Shown here: positions 46,308-56,000 of the stretch, piece by piece
Layout of the letters: each line of letters opens with the position of its first letter
How positions within the stretch are numbered: position 1 is the stretch's first letter
Assembly (NCBI RefSeq): GCF_000974785.1
Contig: NZ_BBWV01000001.1
Coordinates: 868,001-932,000, forward strand
Direction: 5' to 3'
Length of the DNA stretch: 64,000 nt
From: Flavihumibacter petaseus NBRC 106054
Lineage (GTDB): Bacteria > Bacteroidota > Bacteroidia > Chitinophagales > Chitinophagaceae
Notes under the pieces: model-generated
Database searches by the model: none
What the model was told of the DNA's origin: nothing
Seen by the model: only the letters and a program-made list of their open reading frames with translations
Made by a program: the position numbers and the translations under genes

Positions 46308-46355
46308 ACCCCTTATTTCCAGCAAAGATGCAAAGAGTTTCACGAAATTTGGCCG

Positions 46356-46363
46356 TAGGTTTG
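46356..46363 (+). promoter_or_regulatory. Candidate -7 box for the ABC exporter run
   Basis: TAGGTTTG is a perfect TAnnTTTG match, 20 bases before ATG 46384. No clear -33 box is visible. Confidence 0.35.
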
Positions 46364-46383
46364 TCCTTCTTATCATTCCCAGC

Positions 46384-48204
46384 ATGAAGAATTTCTCCAG
46401 GATCCTGAAATACCTTTCCAACAAAAAGGGTCAGATCGCCCTGTATTTCGCCTGTAACCTGTTGTCGATCGTATTTTCCCTGGTCTCCCTGGCCATGCTG
46501 GCGCCATTTCTGCAGCTGCTGTTCGGCAATGAAAAACCAGCAACCACACCACCACCGGCACTCACCTTCTCCGCAAAAAGCCTGCTGGAGAACATGAAAT
46601 ATCAGTTCGGCCAGATGATCCTCGAGCACGACAAACTTTATGCCCTCTCCGTCATTTGTATCGTCATCGTTCTCGCCATATTCCTGAAGAATTTTTTCCT
46701 CTATTTCTCCTACAGGATCCAATCCCCCCTTCGCAACTATGTGCTGACGCGACTACGCTCCGAACTCTACGCCAAAATACTGATCCTCCCCATCGGTTTT
46801 TTCACCGAACAACGCAAGGGGGATATCATCAGCCGGATGAGCAACGATGCCAATGAAATTGAATGGAGCGTTATTTCCGCCCTGGAGTCATTACTCAAGG
46901 AACCGCTTACCATCATCGTGATCCTGGTATCACTGGTCATGCTCAGCCCGGCACTCTCCCTTTTCCTGCTGGTGCTGCTGCCTGTAGCCGGTTTTATCAT
47001 CGGACGCGTTGGCCGTTCCCTGAAAAAGCAGTCCAACGTGGCACAGGAACAGCAAGGCCTGATGCTCTCCGTACTGGATGAAACCCTTGGTGGACTACGG
47101 GTGATCAAGGCCTTCAATGCTGAGGGGCTGATCGGCAAACGTTTTGAAGGCATCAATAAACACCTCAACAATATCCGGAACGCCATGAATTTCAGGAGAG
47201 ACCTGGCTTCCCCGATGTCTGAATTTCTCGGGGTGATCGTGGTCGCCATCCTCCTTTGGTTTGGCGGCAGAATGGTGCTCAAATACGGTATGCTCAGTAG
47301 CGACACCTTTATTACCTATATCGTGTTCTTCACACAGATCATCAACCCGGCGAAATCATTCTCCAATGCATTTTATAACGTGCAGCGGGGCAGTGCCGCC
47401 ATCCTGCGTATAGAAGAAATACTCGCAGCACCCGTACTCGTGGAAGACAAACCAGGCGCCAGGGAGCTGGTCAGCTTTAATCACCGCATCGAATTCCGGA
47501 ATGTTTACTTTTCGTACGATGAGAAAACCGTGCTGGAAGACATCAACCTGGTGATCGAAAAGGGGAAAACGGTGGCACTCGTTGGTTCTTCAGGTTCCGG
47601 AAAATCGACACTGGCCGACCTGATCCCGCGTTTCCACGATGTCACCAAAGGAGAGATCCTGATTGATGGCGTCAACATCAAAGATTACACCCTCCATTCC
47701 CTGCGAAAGCAGATGAGCATTGTAACCCAGGAACCGATCCTGTTCAACGATTCCATCTACAACAATATAGCGGTTGCCAACCCTGAGGCCTCCCTGCAAG
47801 ACATAGAACTGGCCGCCAAAGTGGCCAACGCTCATAATTTTATTACAAAAAAAGAAGAAGGCTACCAGACCAATATCGGGGACCGCGGCAGCAAACTGAG
47901 CGGCGGTGAGAGACAGCGCCTCACCATTGCCCGCGCCGTTCTGAAAAACCCGCCGATCCTCATTCTTGACGAGGCTACTTCATCACTTGATACTGAAAGC
48001 GAGCGTCTTGTACAGGAAGCAATTGATAATATGATGCAGGCGCGCACCAGCCTCGTGATCGCTCACCGGCTCAGCACGATCCGCCACGCCGACGAAATCA
48101 TCGTCATGCAGCAGGGCCGCATCGTGGAACGCGGCAACCACGACGCTCTCATCGAAAACCCGGGATTTTATAAACGGTTGGTGGATATGCAGGAAGTGAA
48201 ATAG
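46384..48204 (+). CDS. MsbA-like ABC exporter (fused membrane and ATPase domains)
   Basis: 606 residues from ATG 46384 (MKNFSRILKYLSNKKG). Six membrane helices at about 18-320 are followed by an ATPase domain with Walker A ALVGSSGSGKST, signature LSGGERQRLTIARAV, Walker B PILILDEATSSLD and switch VIAHRLSTI. This is the type IV half-transporter layout that works as a homodimer; the closest named function is lipid or lipid-linked export (MsbA). First gene of the run with the S9 peptidase, serine hydrolase and GNAT genes. Substrate unproven. Confidence 0.92.
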   Translation: MKNFSRILKYLSNKKGQIALYFACNLLSIVFSLVSLAMLAPFLQLLFGNEKPATTPPPALTFSAKSLLENMKYQFGQMILEHDKLYALSVICIVIVLAIFLKNFFLYFSYRIQSPLRNYVLTRLRSELYAKILILPIGFFTEQRKGDIISRMSNDANEIEWSVISALESLLKEPLTIIVILVSLVMLSPALSLFLLVLLPVAGFIIGRVGRSLKKQSNVAQEQQGLMLSVLDETLGGLRVIKAFNAEGLIGKRFEGINKHLNNIRNAMNFRRDLASPMSEFLGVIVVAILLWFGGRMVLKYGMLSSDTFITYIVFFTQIINPAKSFSNAFYNVQRGSAAILRIEEILAAPVLVEDKPGARELVSFNHRIEFRNVYFSYDEKTVLEDINLVIEKGKTVALVGSSGSGKSTLADLIPRFHDVTKGEILIDGVNIKDYTLHSLRKQMSIVTQEPILFNDSIYNNIAVANPEASLQDIELAAKVANAHNFITKKEEGYQTNIGDRGSKLSGGERQRLTIARAVLKNPPILILDEATSSLDTESERLVQEAIDNMMQARTSLVIAHRLSTIRHADEIIVMQQGRIVERGNHDALIENPGFYKRLVDMQEVK

Positions 48205-48231
48205 ATTTGGGGGATACACACCAATGGAAAC

Positions 48232-50322
48232 ATGAGAAAACTTTTCTATCTGGCGGCACTCGCATGCAGTACCGCAACCCAGGCTCAACAACAGGACGTA
48301 ACCCTCGAACAGGCCTTCAAAGGCGCACCGATACAACTCGTGCAGCCACTTCCCGAAGTAGTAAAATGGATCGACAACGACCACTACCTCGAATCCCGCA
48401 AATCACCGGAAGGAACATGGCAGCAGTATTCAGTTGATATCAAAACCGGCAACTCCTCTATAGTAGAATCACCGGCCAAAACAAAGTCCACCCCCATCGC
48501 CGGCGCTCGTAACCAGACCACTTCTCCCGATGGCAAATTCGTCGCCTACACCCGTACCGATAACAACCTCTATGTTACCGAAATCGCAACGGGAAAGGAA
48601 TCCAGGCTCACACAGGACGGCAACGATTCTCTCCTGAATGGTTATGCTTCCTGGATCTATTACGAAGAAATTCTCGGCCGCGCGAGTCGTTATAAAGCAT
48701 TCTGGTGGAGTGACGACAGCCGTCACCTTGCCTTCATGCGTTTTGACGAAACCGGTGTACCTGTATTTCCCATCTATGTGGCAGATAACCAGCATGGTTA
48801 CCTGGAACAGGAACGTTATCCCAAACCGGGCGACAAAAACCCGAACGTTAAGATCGGCATCGTTTCCCTCGACAATAACCAGACCACCTGGGCGGATTTC
48901 AACGAAAAAGACGACCAGTATTTTGCCGCGCCGGTATGGGCGCCCGATGGAAAACTCTGGGTGCAATGGATGAACCGCGGACAGGATAACCTGAAGGTTT
49001 TCAGTGTCGGTAACGACGGCAGCAAAAAGCTGGTATACGAAGAGCAACAGAAAACATGGATCGACCTCGATGACTATGATCGCATCGAATTCCTGTCCAG
49101 CGGCAAAGGCTTCATCCTGAAATCCGATGCCAGCGGCTGGCGTCATCTCAGCCTCTATGATATCACCGGCAAGAAACTCGCGCAGCTGACCGATGGACAA
49201 TTCACTGTTGGCGATATCCATGAAATAGATGAGAAAGGCAAAAAAGTATATTTCAGTGCCAGGAAAGAAAACAGTGCACGCTGGGATCTCTACAGTGTAG
49301 GATTCGACGGCAAACAGATGAACCGCCTGTCTTTCGGCGACTACAGCTTTACCAGCATGCGGATCTCCCCCGACCACAAACACTTCCTGACTACCTACAG
49401 CAACCTGCAGTCGGTACCCACACTGGCCCTGGTGGACAGCAAGGGAAAACTGGTAAAGACCATCGCGACAGCAAAAGGAAAAGATTTCAGCAACTACACC
49501 TTGCCGAAAAAAGAGATCATCCGCGTGAAATCAACCGATGGACTGTTCGACCTTCCGGTGCAGATTACCTATCCGCTCAACTTTGATCCCAACAAAAAAT
49601 ACCCTGTGCTCGTAAGCATTTACGGTGGCCCGAATGCCGGTACGGTTTACGATCAGTTCCGCTACAGCGCACAGGAACTCTGGTGGGCAAAAGAAGGCAT
49701 GGTACAGGTGGCATTTGATAACCGCAGCAGCGGCCATTTCGGCAAGTATGGCATGAATTTCATCCACCGCCAGCTGGGACTGTATGAGATCCAGGATTTC
49801 ATGGCCTGCGCGAAACACCTGAAGACCCTGCCCTGGGTAAATCCCTCCAAAGTAGCCATCACCGGCGGAAGCTTCGGCGGCTACATGACCTGCATGGCCC
49901 TTACCTATGGCGCCGATGTATTTGACTATGGTGTAGCCAATGCCTCTGTGACCGACTGGAAACTGTATGACACACACTACACGGAAAGATTCATGGATAC
50001 CCCCGCAGAAAATCCGGAAGGTTATAAGAACACTTCGGTGATGACCTATGTCGCGAAATACAAGGGCCTGCTGCGGATCGTACATGGCACCACTGACGAC
50101 AATGTGCATATGCAGAACAGCATCCAGCTGATTGATGCCATGGAAGACCTCGGCAAACATTTCGAAATGATGGTGTATCCCAACGAAAGGCACGGCATTG
50201 GCGCCAACAAGGCGACCAAACGATACCACAACAACTTTGAGGCAGCAGCATTTTATTATCGCAACCTCCTGGAGAAGCCATTGCCTGCCGGTCTCTGGAA
50301 ACAGGAAACCAAAGGATTTTGA
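48232..50322 (+). CDS. S9 family dipeptidyl peptidase IV-like
   Basis: 696 residues with a signal peptide (MRKLFYLAALACSTATQAQ). The N-terminal beta-propeller (DPPIV_N) spans about 90-440 and contains YEEILGRASRYKAFWWSDD. The C-terminal alpha/beta hydrolase has nucleophile Ser547 in GGSFGGYM, Asp622 in TTDDNVH and His654 in ERHGIG. It should remove X-Pro dipeptides from secreted peptides in the periplasm. It follows the exporter gene by 27 bp and overlaps the serine-hydrolase gene by 4 bp. Confidence 0.94.
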   Translation: MRKLFYLAALACSTATQAQQQDVTLEQAFKGAPIQLVQPLPEVVKWIDNDHYLESRKSPEGTWQQYSVDIKTGNSSIVESPAKTKSTPIAGARNQTTSPDGKFVAYTRTDNNLYVTEIATGKESRLTQDGNDSLLNGYASWIYYEEILGRASRYKAFWWSDDSRHLAFMRFDETGVPVFPIYVADNQHGYLEQERYPKPGDKNPNVKIGIVSLDNNQTTWADFNEKDDQYFAAPVWAPDGKLWVQWMNRGQDNLKVFSVGNDGSKKLVYEEQQKTWIDLDDYDRIEFLSSGKGFILKSDASGWRHLSLYDITGKKLAQLTDGQFTVGDIHEIDEKGKKVYFSARKENSARWDLYSVGFDGKQMNRLSFGDYSFTSMRISPDHKHFLTTYSNLQSVPTLALVDSKGKLVKTIATAKGKDFSNYTLPKKEIIRVKSTDGLFDLPVQITYPLNFDPNKKYPVLVSIYGGPNAGTVYDQFRYSAQELWWAKEGMVQVAFDNRSSGHFGKYGMNFIHRQLGLYEIQDFMACAKHLKTLPWVNPSKVAITGGSFGGYMTCMALTYGADVFDYGVANASVTDWKLYDTHYTERFMDTPAENPEGYKNTSVMTYVAKYKGLLRIVHGTTDDNVHMQNSIQLIDAMEDLGKHFEMMVYPNERHGIGANKATKRYHNNFEAAAFYYRNLLEKPLPAGLWKQETKGF

Positions 50323-51407
50323 GTATACGGATCGTCATAACCGTATTGTTCGGATGGCTGCTGACCAGCGCTTCCGCACAAACGAAAAAAACACTGCAGC
50401 AGGCAGACAGCCTGTTGCTGGCAAACTATCCCAAAAATGAACCCGGTGTGGCCGTCGCAATGATCAGCGGCGGCCACATTGTTTTTTCAAAGGGCTATGG
50501 ACTGGCGTCATTGGAAACCCGGCAACCCATTGACCCGAAAACCGTCTTTAATATCGCCTCGCTGACCAAGGAATTCACGGCAACCGCTATCCGAAAACTG
50601 GCAGCTGAAGGAAAACTCCGGCTCGAAGACACCATCGGCCGCTATATCAGCGGACTTGCCCCGGCCATCGGCAGCCAGGTTACCATTAAAGCCATGCTCT
50701 CTCATGGTTCCGGTATGACAGATCATTATGGGTTTGTAGATACCACCGGCATCAAACATGCTACTGATGCTGATGTGCTCGCGGCAGTTAAGAAAACAGA
50801 CAGCCTGTATTTCTCTCCGGGTACGGCTTTCCGTTACAGCAATACGGCCTATTGCCTGCTTGCCCTGGTGGTAGAAAAAGTTACCGGGCAATCATTTGCC
50901 GGTTATATGCAGCAAGCGCTGTTGTTACCTGCAGGCATGAAACACAGTTTTGTCTGGCAGCCTGGCAGCCAGCTCAACCCTGCTGCGACCGGATATGATC
51001 TTTCAGAAAATAAGACATGGGTACCCTCCGGGCCGCAGGAAAACCGCTTCTTTAGTACAGAAGGCGACGGCGGTCTATATACCAACACAGAAGATTATGC
51101 GCAATGGTTTGAGCATACCATACGCCGGCAACCCATCGCCATCCAGCAACCTATTACTGCAAAACCTCACATGGGTTATGGTTTCGGCTGGTTTATAGAT
51201 GAGCGCGATAAACCCGTCAGCATCTATCACAGCGGTTCAAACGGTGGTTTCAGGAGTTATGTTTTTGCCCAACCGGACGCCGGCTTTATGCTGGTATTGT
51301 TTTCCAACCGGGCAGACAAGGATATTGAGCAGACCGCGTTTGGCTTACTGAAGCTGGTGCTGTCCGCTAAAAAAGACCTCGTTCCGATTCAGTATCTAAC
51401 CAATTAA
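50319..51407 (+). CDS. Beta-lactamase class C-like serine hydrolase
   Basis: 362 residues. The signal peptide RIVITVLFGWLLTSASAQ only fits a TTG start at 50319, which overlaps the S9 stop codon as TTGA. Catalytic motifs are Ser81-x-x-Lys84 in SLTKEF, Tyr173-x-Asn175 in FRYSNTAYC, and HSGSNGG near the C-terminus. This fold includes D-aminopeptidases, esterases and class C beta-lactamases; there is no evidence for one in particular. GNAT follows after 4 bp. Confidence 0.88.
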   Translation: MSIRIVITVLFGWLLTSASAQTKKTLQQADSLLLANYPKNEPGVAVAMISGGHIVFSKGYGLASLETRQPIDPKTVFNIASLTKEFTATAIRKLAAEGKLRLEDTIGRYISGLAPAIGSQVTIKAMLSHGSGMTDHYGFVDTTGIKHATDADVLAAVKKTDSLYFSPGTAFRYSNTAYCLLALVVEKVTGQSFAGYMQQALLLPAGMKHSFVWQPGSQLNPAATGYDLSENKTWVPSGPQENRFFSTEGDGGLYTNTEDYAQWFEHTIRRQPIAIQQPITAKPHMGYGFGWFIDERDKPVSIYHSGSNGGFRSYVFAQPDAGFMLVLFSNRADKDIEQTAFGLLKLVLSAKKDLVPIQYLTN

Positions 51408-51411
51408 TCTT

Positions 51412-51924
51412 ATGGCAATACGGCCTGCAACCGACAACGATGTTCCAGCACTCGCAAGGCTGGTGAACAGCGCGTACCGGGGAGAATTCTCCAAAAAAGG
51501 GTGGACCAGTGAAGCTGACCTGCTGGTCGGAGGCGTCAGGATAGATGAAGAGGAGTTACTGGAGATGCTGCATCGTGAAAAGGATGCCATCCTGGTGGAG
51601 GAATCGGCAGGTGAAATCAGGGGCTGTGTGCACCTGGTGAATAAGGGAGAGCACGTTTACCTGGGTCTGCTGACGGTGAATCCCCTGTTGCAGGCAGGCG
51701 GCATCGGTAAAAACCTGATGACTGCTGCAGAAGCATGGACCCGGCAGCAGCAACTCAAAAGCATTCAGCTGACTGTTATTACCGCCCGCATTGAACTGGT
51801 GGCCTGGTATGAACGCCGGGGATACCGGGACACAGGCACACGCAAACCCTATCCCTATCGGCCGGCAACGGGTGAGCCGAGCCAGCCAATAGTATTTATG
51901 TTAATGGAGAAAAGACTCGACTGA
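51412..51924 (+). CDS. GNAT family N-acetyltransferase
   Basis: 170 residues. It starts AIRPATDNDVPALARLVNSA, and the acetyl-CoA-binding motif A is YLGLLTVNPLLQAGGIGKNL followed by a conserved helix. The end has VAWYERRGYRDTGTR, typical of GNAT motif B. It transfers an acetyl group from acetyl-CoA to an amine; the acceptor is unknown. Last gene of the exporter/peptidase/hydrolase run. Confidence 0.88.
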   Translation: MAIRPATDNDVPALARLVNSAYRGEFSKKGWTSEADLLVGGVRIDEEELLEMLHREKDAILVEESAGEIRGCVHLVNKGEHVYLGLLTVNPLLQAGGIGKNLMTAAEAWTRQQQLKSIQLTVITARIELVAWYERRGYRDTGTRKPYPYRPATGEPSQPIVFMLMEKRLD

Positions 51925-51930
51925 TCGATC

Positions 51931-53025
51931 TTACTTGTTCATCGTGTTCTTGGCCTCGATGCTGAGCGTAGCGTGGGGCACAGCGCGCAGACGGGCTTTA
52001 TCGATGAGCTTACCGGTAACCCGGCAGATACCATAGGTCTTGTTCTCAATCCGCATGATCGCTTTCTCAAGGTGATCGATGAAGGTGATCTGGCGGCTGG
52101 CCATCTGCGCCAGTTGTTCCCTTTCCATACTCACGCTACCATCTTCCATGGTCATATAACGGCTTTCGCTTTCGTCACCTCCCATTTCGTCTTTGCGGGT
52201 AATCAATCCCTGCAGGTACGCCAACTCTTTTTTGGCTGCATCAAGCTTTTTATTGATCAATTCTCTGAACTCCTGTAATTCGTTGTCACTGTATCGCATA
52301 GTCGGGCCTGGATTTGCAGCGGCATTCTGATCAAGCACGCTTTTGGTAAAATCTGGATTGTATGGTTGAACCGTCTTCGTCTTGATCTCGGGCATCACCA
52401 CTTTTGTGGGACGTTTTTCCGGAGGCGGAGCCGGTTTCTTAATCGGAATCGGTGTGGTCTGCTTGGAATCATCTTTCACAGCAGGCTTCGGCGGCATGGG
52501 TTTGAGACCTTGCCGGATGATTTTCTTCACGGGCTCTTTCTTCACTTTTTCTTTGGGTTGTTTTACCGCGACAGGCTCCTCCGCCTTAGGGGCAGGTGCA
52601 GCTTTCGATGCTGGAGCGGGTGCAGCTGCTTTCGCAGGTGCCGGCACAGGCGCAGCGGGTTTTGCCGGAACAGATTTAGCCGGAGCAGGAGCAGCGGCTT
52701 TTTGAGCTGGTTTGGCAGCAGCCTTCACAGGGGCCGGTTTGGCAGCAGCTTTCGCCGGTGCTTTTGCCGGAACTGGTTTGGCAGCAGCTTTCACGGGCGC
52801 TCCTTTAGGGGCAGCTTTGGCAGGAACAGATTTAGGGGCAGGCGCTTTTGAAGCCGGCTTTGCAGCGGGTTTAGCAGCCTTTACAGGCGCTGCTTTCGCA
52901 GGGGCTTTTTTGGCCGGGGCGGATTTAGCAGCTGCTTTCGCAGGGGCTTTTTTGGCAGGCACCGCTTTTTTTGCCGGAGCAACTTTTTTGGCGGCGGGTT
53001 TAGCAGCCTTCTTCTTTGTTGCCAT
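51931..53025 (-). CDS. TraR/DksA-like protein with histone H1-like Lys/Ala/Pro-rich N-terminal tail
   Basis: 364 residues. The first 150-160 are a low-complexity, highly basic tail of AKAAPAK-type repeats. A short linker with KKPAPPPEKRPTKVV and KTVQPYNPDF follows. The C-terminal 120 residues are DksA-like: MRYSDNELQEFRELINKKLD leads a coiled-coil and YGICRVTGKLIDKARLRAVP is the zinc-finger region. Only one Cys of the usual C4 finger remains, so zinc binding is unlikely. The tail could bind DNA like the histone H1 C-terminus. It follows ileS on the same strand. Confidence 0.88.
   Translation of the reverse strand: MATKKKAAKPAAKKVAPAKKAVPAKKAPAKAAAKSAPAKKAPAKAAPVKAAKPAAKPASKAPAPKSVPAKAAPKGAPVKAAAKPVPAKAPAKAAAKPAPVKAAAKPAQKAAAPAPAKSVPAKPAAPVPAPAKAAAPAPASKAAPAPKAEEPVAVKQPKEKVKKEPVKKIIRQGLKPMPPKPAVKDDSKQTTPIPIKKPAPPPEKRPTKVVMPEIKTKTVQPYNPDFTKSVLDQNAAANPGPTMRYSDNELQEFRELINKKLDAAKKELAYLQGLITRKDEMGGDESESRYMTMEDGSVSMEREQLAQMASRQITFIDHLEKAIMRIENKTYGICRVTGKLIDKARLRAVPHATLSIEAKNTMNK
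52560..53020. repeat. Low-complexity Ala/Pro/Lys codon repeats in the DksA-like gene
   Basis: Imperfect repeats built on GCX-CCX-AAR codons (for example GGCTTTGGCAGGAACAGATT and GCTTTCGCAGGGGCTTTTTT on the plus strand) encode the basic tail. They give long antisense frames that are not genes. Length of this tract is likely to vary between strains. Confidence 0.7.
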
Positions 53026-53060
53026 AGATGATTCCTTTTATCCGGTGATGAATATCTGTT

Positions 53061-56000
53061 TTATTGGGATTGGGGCGACCGATCGACCCAAACGGTTACT
53101 GGTTGATCATTCACTTCAATTGCCATTCCATCCTGCAGGGAATCCACCACTTCCAGCTCATCTGCCAGCACTTCCGCCTTAATATAAGGCGCAAATTGCC
53201 GGAAGGAAGCCTCCAGCGGACCCGCCTGACCGAGCCGCACCAGGATCCTGTCGGTCAGCTCGTAGCCATTGTCCTTCCTGATCTTCTGAATCCTGTTCAC
53301 CAGCTCCCTGGCATTCCCCTCCTGTTCCAGTTCCGGACTAACCGTAACATCGAGGGCAACCGTGAGGGCCCCTTTCGAACTTACCATCCATCCAGGGATA
53401 TCCTCACTGGTGATTTCAACCTCATGGATTTGTAATATTAAGGGTTCGCTATCAATTTCCAAAGAATATGAACCTTCTTTTTCCAGCTGTGAAATATCGG
53501 CCTGATTAAAGTTTCCGATAGCCGCTGAAACCGCTTTCATTTTGCTTCCCACGCGCTTTCCAAGTGCCTGAAAATTAGGCCTGATCTTCTTCTTGATGAA
53601 ACCATCCGCATCTGTCAGATACTGGATTTCCTTCACATTTACTTCCGACAGTATCAGGTCTTCCACCTTGTCGATCTGGGTCTTCATCGCCGGATCCAGC
53701 ACAGGGATCAATATGCGCTGCAGCGGCTGCCGCACTTTAATGTTGACCTTCTTCCGGAGCGACAACACCAGCGAAGAGGCATCCTGCGCCAGTTGCATCC
53801 TTTCCTCCAGCCCCTTGTCGATCAGGCTTTCGTCAGCCTTCGGATACAGCACATGGTGAACGGATTCCAACGCATGCTTCCCGGTAACACTGTTCAGGTT
53901 GCCGAACAGCCAGTCCGAAAAGAAAGGCGTCACCGGTGCCGCCAGCCGCGCAATCGTCTCGAGGCAGGTATACAGGGTCTGGTAAGCACTGATCTTATCG
54001 GTACTGTACTCTCCTTTCCAGAACCGCCTGCGGCAAAGGCGTACATACCAGTTGCTGAGCTGCTCATCCACGAATTCGTCGATCAGCCGGCCGGCCGTGG
54101 TCGGCTCGTAATCATCAAAAGCAGCGGTCACCTCTTTTACCAGGCTCTGCAGGCTGCTCAGGATCCACTGGTCGATTTCAGGCCTTTCCTGCACCGGGAT
54201 GGGGGCTTCGCGGAAAGCAAAACCGTCCACATTCGCATACAGGGCAAAGAACTGGTAGGTATTATATAAGGTACCAAAGAACTTGCGCTGCACTTCTTTG
54301 ATGCCTTCGAGGTCAAACTTGAGACTATCCCAGGGCGACGCATTGGTGATCAGGTACCAGCGGGTAGCATCCGCACCAAACTTCTCGATGGTGGAAAACG
54401 GGTCCACCACGTTGCCGAGGCGTTTGCTCATCTTGTTGCCGTTCCGGTCCAGCACGAGACCGTTAGACACCACTGTCTTGTACGCAACATTATCATACAA
54501 CAAGGCGCCGAGGGCGTGTAGCGTATAGAACCAGCCGCGGGTCTGGTCAACGCCTTCCGCAATGAAATCAGCCGGGAAATTCTGGCCGAAGGGCGCTTTA
54601 AAAGGACGATCCTCTCCCCTTTCGAGTTTTTCCTGGTCAAGTCCCCACTGGGCATAGGGCATGGCCCCGCTGTCGAACCACACATCGATCAGGTCCGGTT
54701 CGCGGCGCATGGGCTTACCACTTTCGCTTACGAGAACCACTTCGTCCACATAAGGTTTATGCAGGTCGAGGATACCGTCGTGCAGGTAGTGGTGGTTGAT
54801 ATCACCGCCCAGTACTTCGTTGGCTTTCCGGATTTCGGCATTGAGCTCAGCGATGGAGCCGATGCATTTTTCTTCACTGCCATCTTCCGTGCGCCAGATG
54901 GGCAGCGGGGTTCCCCAGAAGCGGCTGCGGCTGAGGTTCCAGTCCACCATGTTCTCCAGCCAGTTGCCGAAACGGCCTTCGCCGGTAGCTTTCGGTTTCC
55001 AGTTGATGGTCTTGTTCAGTTCCACCATGCGGTCTTTGATCGCGGTGGTTTTGATGAACCACGCATCGAGGGGATAGTACAACACGGGTTTGTCTGTCCG
55101 CCAGCAATGGGGGTAACTGTGTTCGTATTTTTCGACCTTGAAGGCCCGGTTCTCTTTTTTGAGTTTTACGCTGATGTCAACATTCACATCCACGTAATCG
55201 GGCTGGTCTTTATAATTTTTTACATAACGGCCGGAGAATTCGCCGAGGCCATCCACGAATTTGCCTTCGCGGTCTACCAGGGTGAGGATGCCGATGCCGT
55301 ACTTCTTCCCTACCTTATAGTCATCTGCACCGAAAGCCGGGGCGGTATGCACGATACCGGTACCATCTTCGGTGGTCACAAAATTGTCGATCAGCAGCCG
55401 GAAGGGGTCGCCGCCGGATTTTTCGGCGGTATTGGCCGGGTAAGGCAGCAGCTGCTCATAACGGAGATGTTCGAGCGCCTTGCCCTTGAATTCGGCCAGG
55501 ATGCTCCAGGGGAGTGCTTTTCCGGCAGGGTCATAGGCGGCGAAATCGCCGTTTTCGTGTTCGGGTTTGAAGTATTTGTGCAGGAGTGCTTTTGCCAGTA
55601 CAACGTTCACGGGCAGGTGCGTATAGGGGTTGAACGTGCGCACCAGTACATAGTCGATATTGGCGCCAACCGTCAGACCGAGGTTGGAGGGTAGCGTCCA
55701 GGGCGTGGTGGTCCAGGCCATGAAGTACACTTCTGCTCCCGCGCCTTCCGCTTTTTCGGCGGCATTATACAGGAAAGCGCTTTCCGCATTTCGGACAGCC
55801 TTGAACATGGCGACGGCACTGGTATCCTTTACATCCTTATAGGTACCGGGTTGGTTGAGTTCGTGGGAGCTCAGGCCGGTTCCTGCTGCGGGGGAATACG
55901 GCTGGATGGAAACACTCTTGTAGAGCAGGCCTTTTTTATAGAGGCGTTGCAGGCACCACCACAGCGTTTCGATATAGCTGTTGTCGAACGTGATATAAGG

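Noticed and set aside
48469-49383. 304-residue minus-strand frame inside the S9 peptidase gene
   Set aside because: Opposes a well-supported beta-propeller coding region; no domain seen.
52366-53182. Gly/Phe/Arg-rich plus-strand frames over the DksA-like tail
   Set aside because: They arise from the low-complexity Ala/Pro/Lys codons on the other strand.
54759-55694. 311-residue open frame on the plus strand inside ileS
   Set aside because: Antisense to the conserved IleRS core; its composition has no family pattern. A shadow of a long gene.
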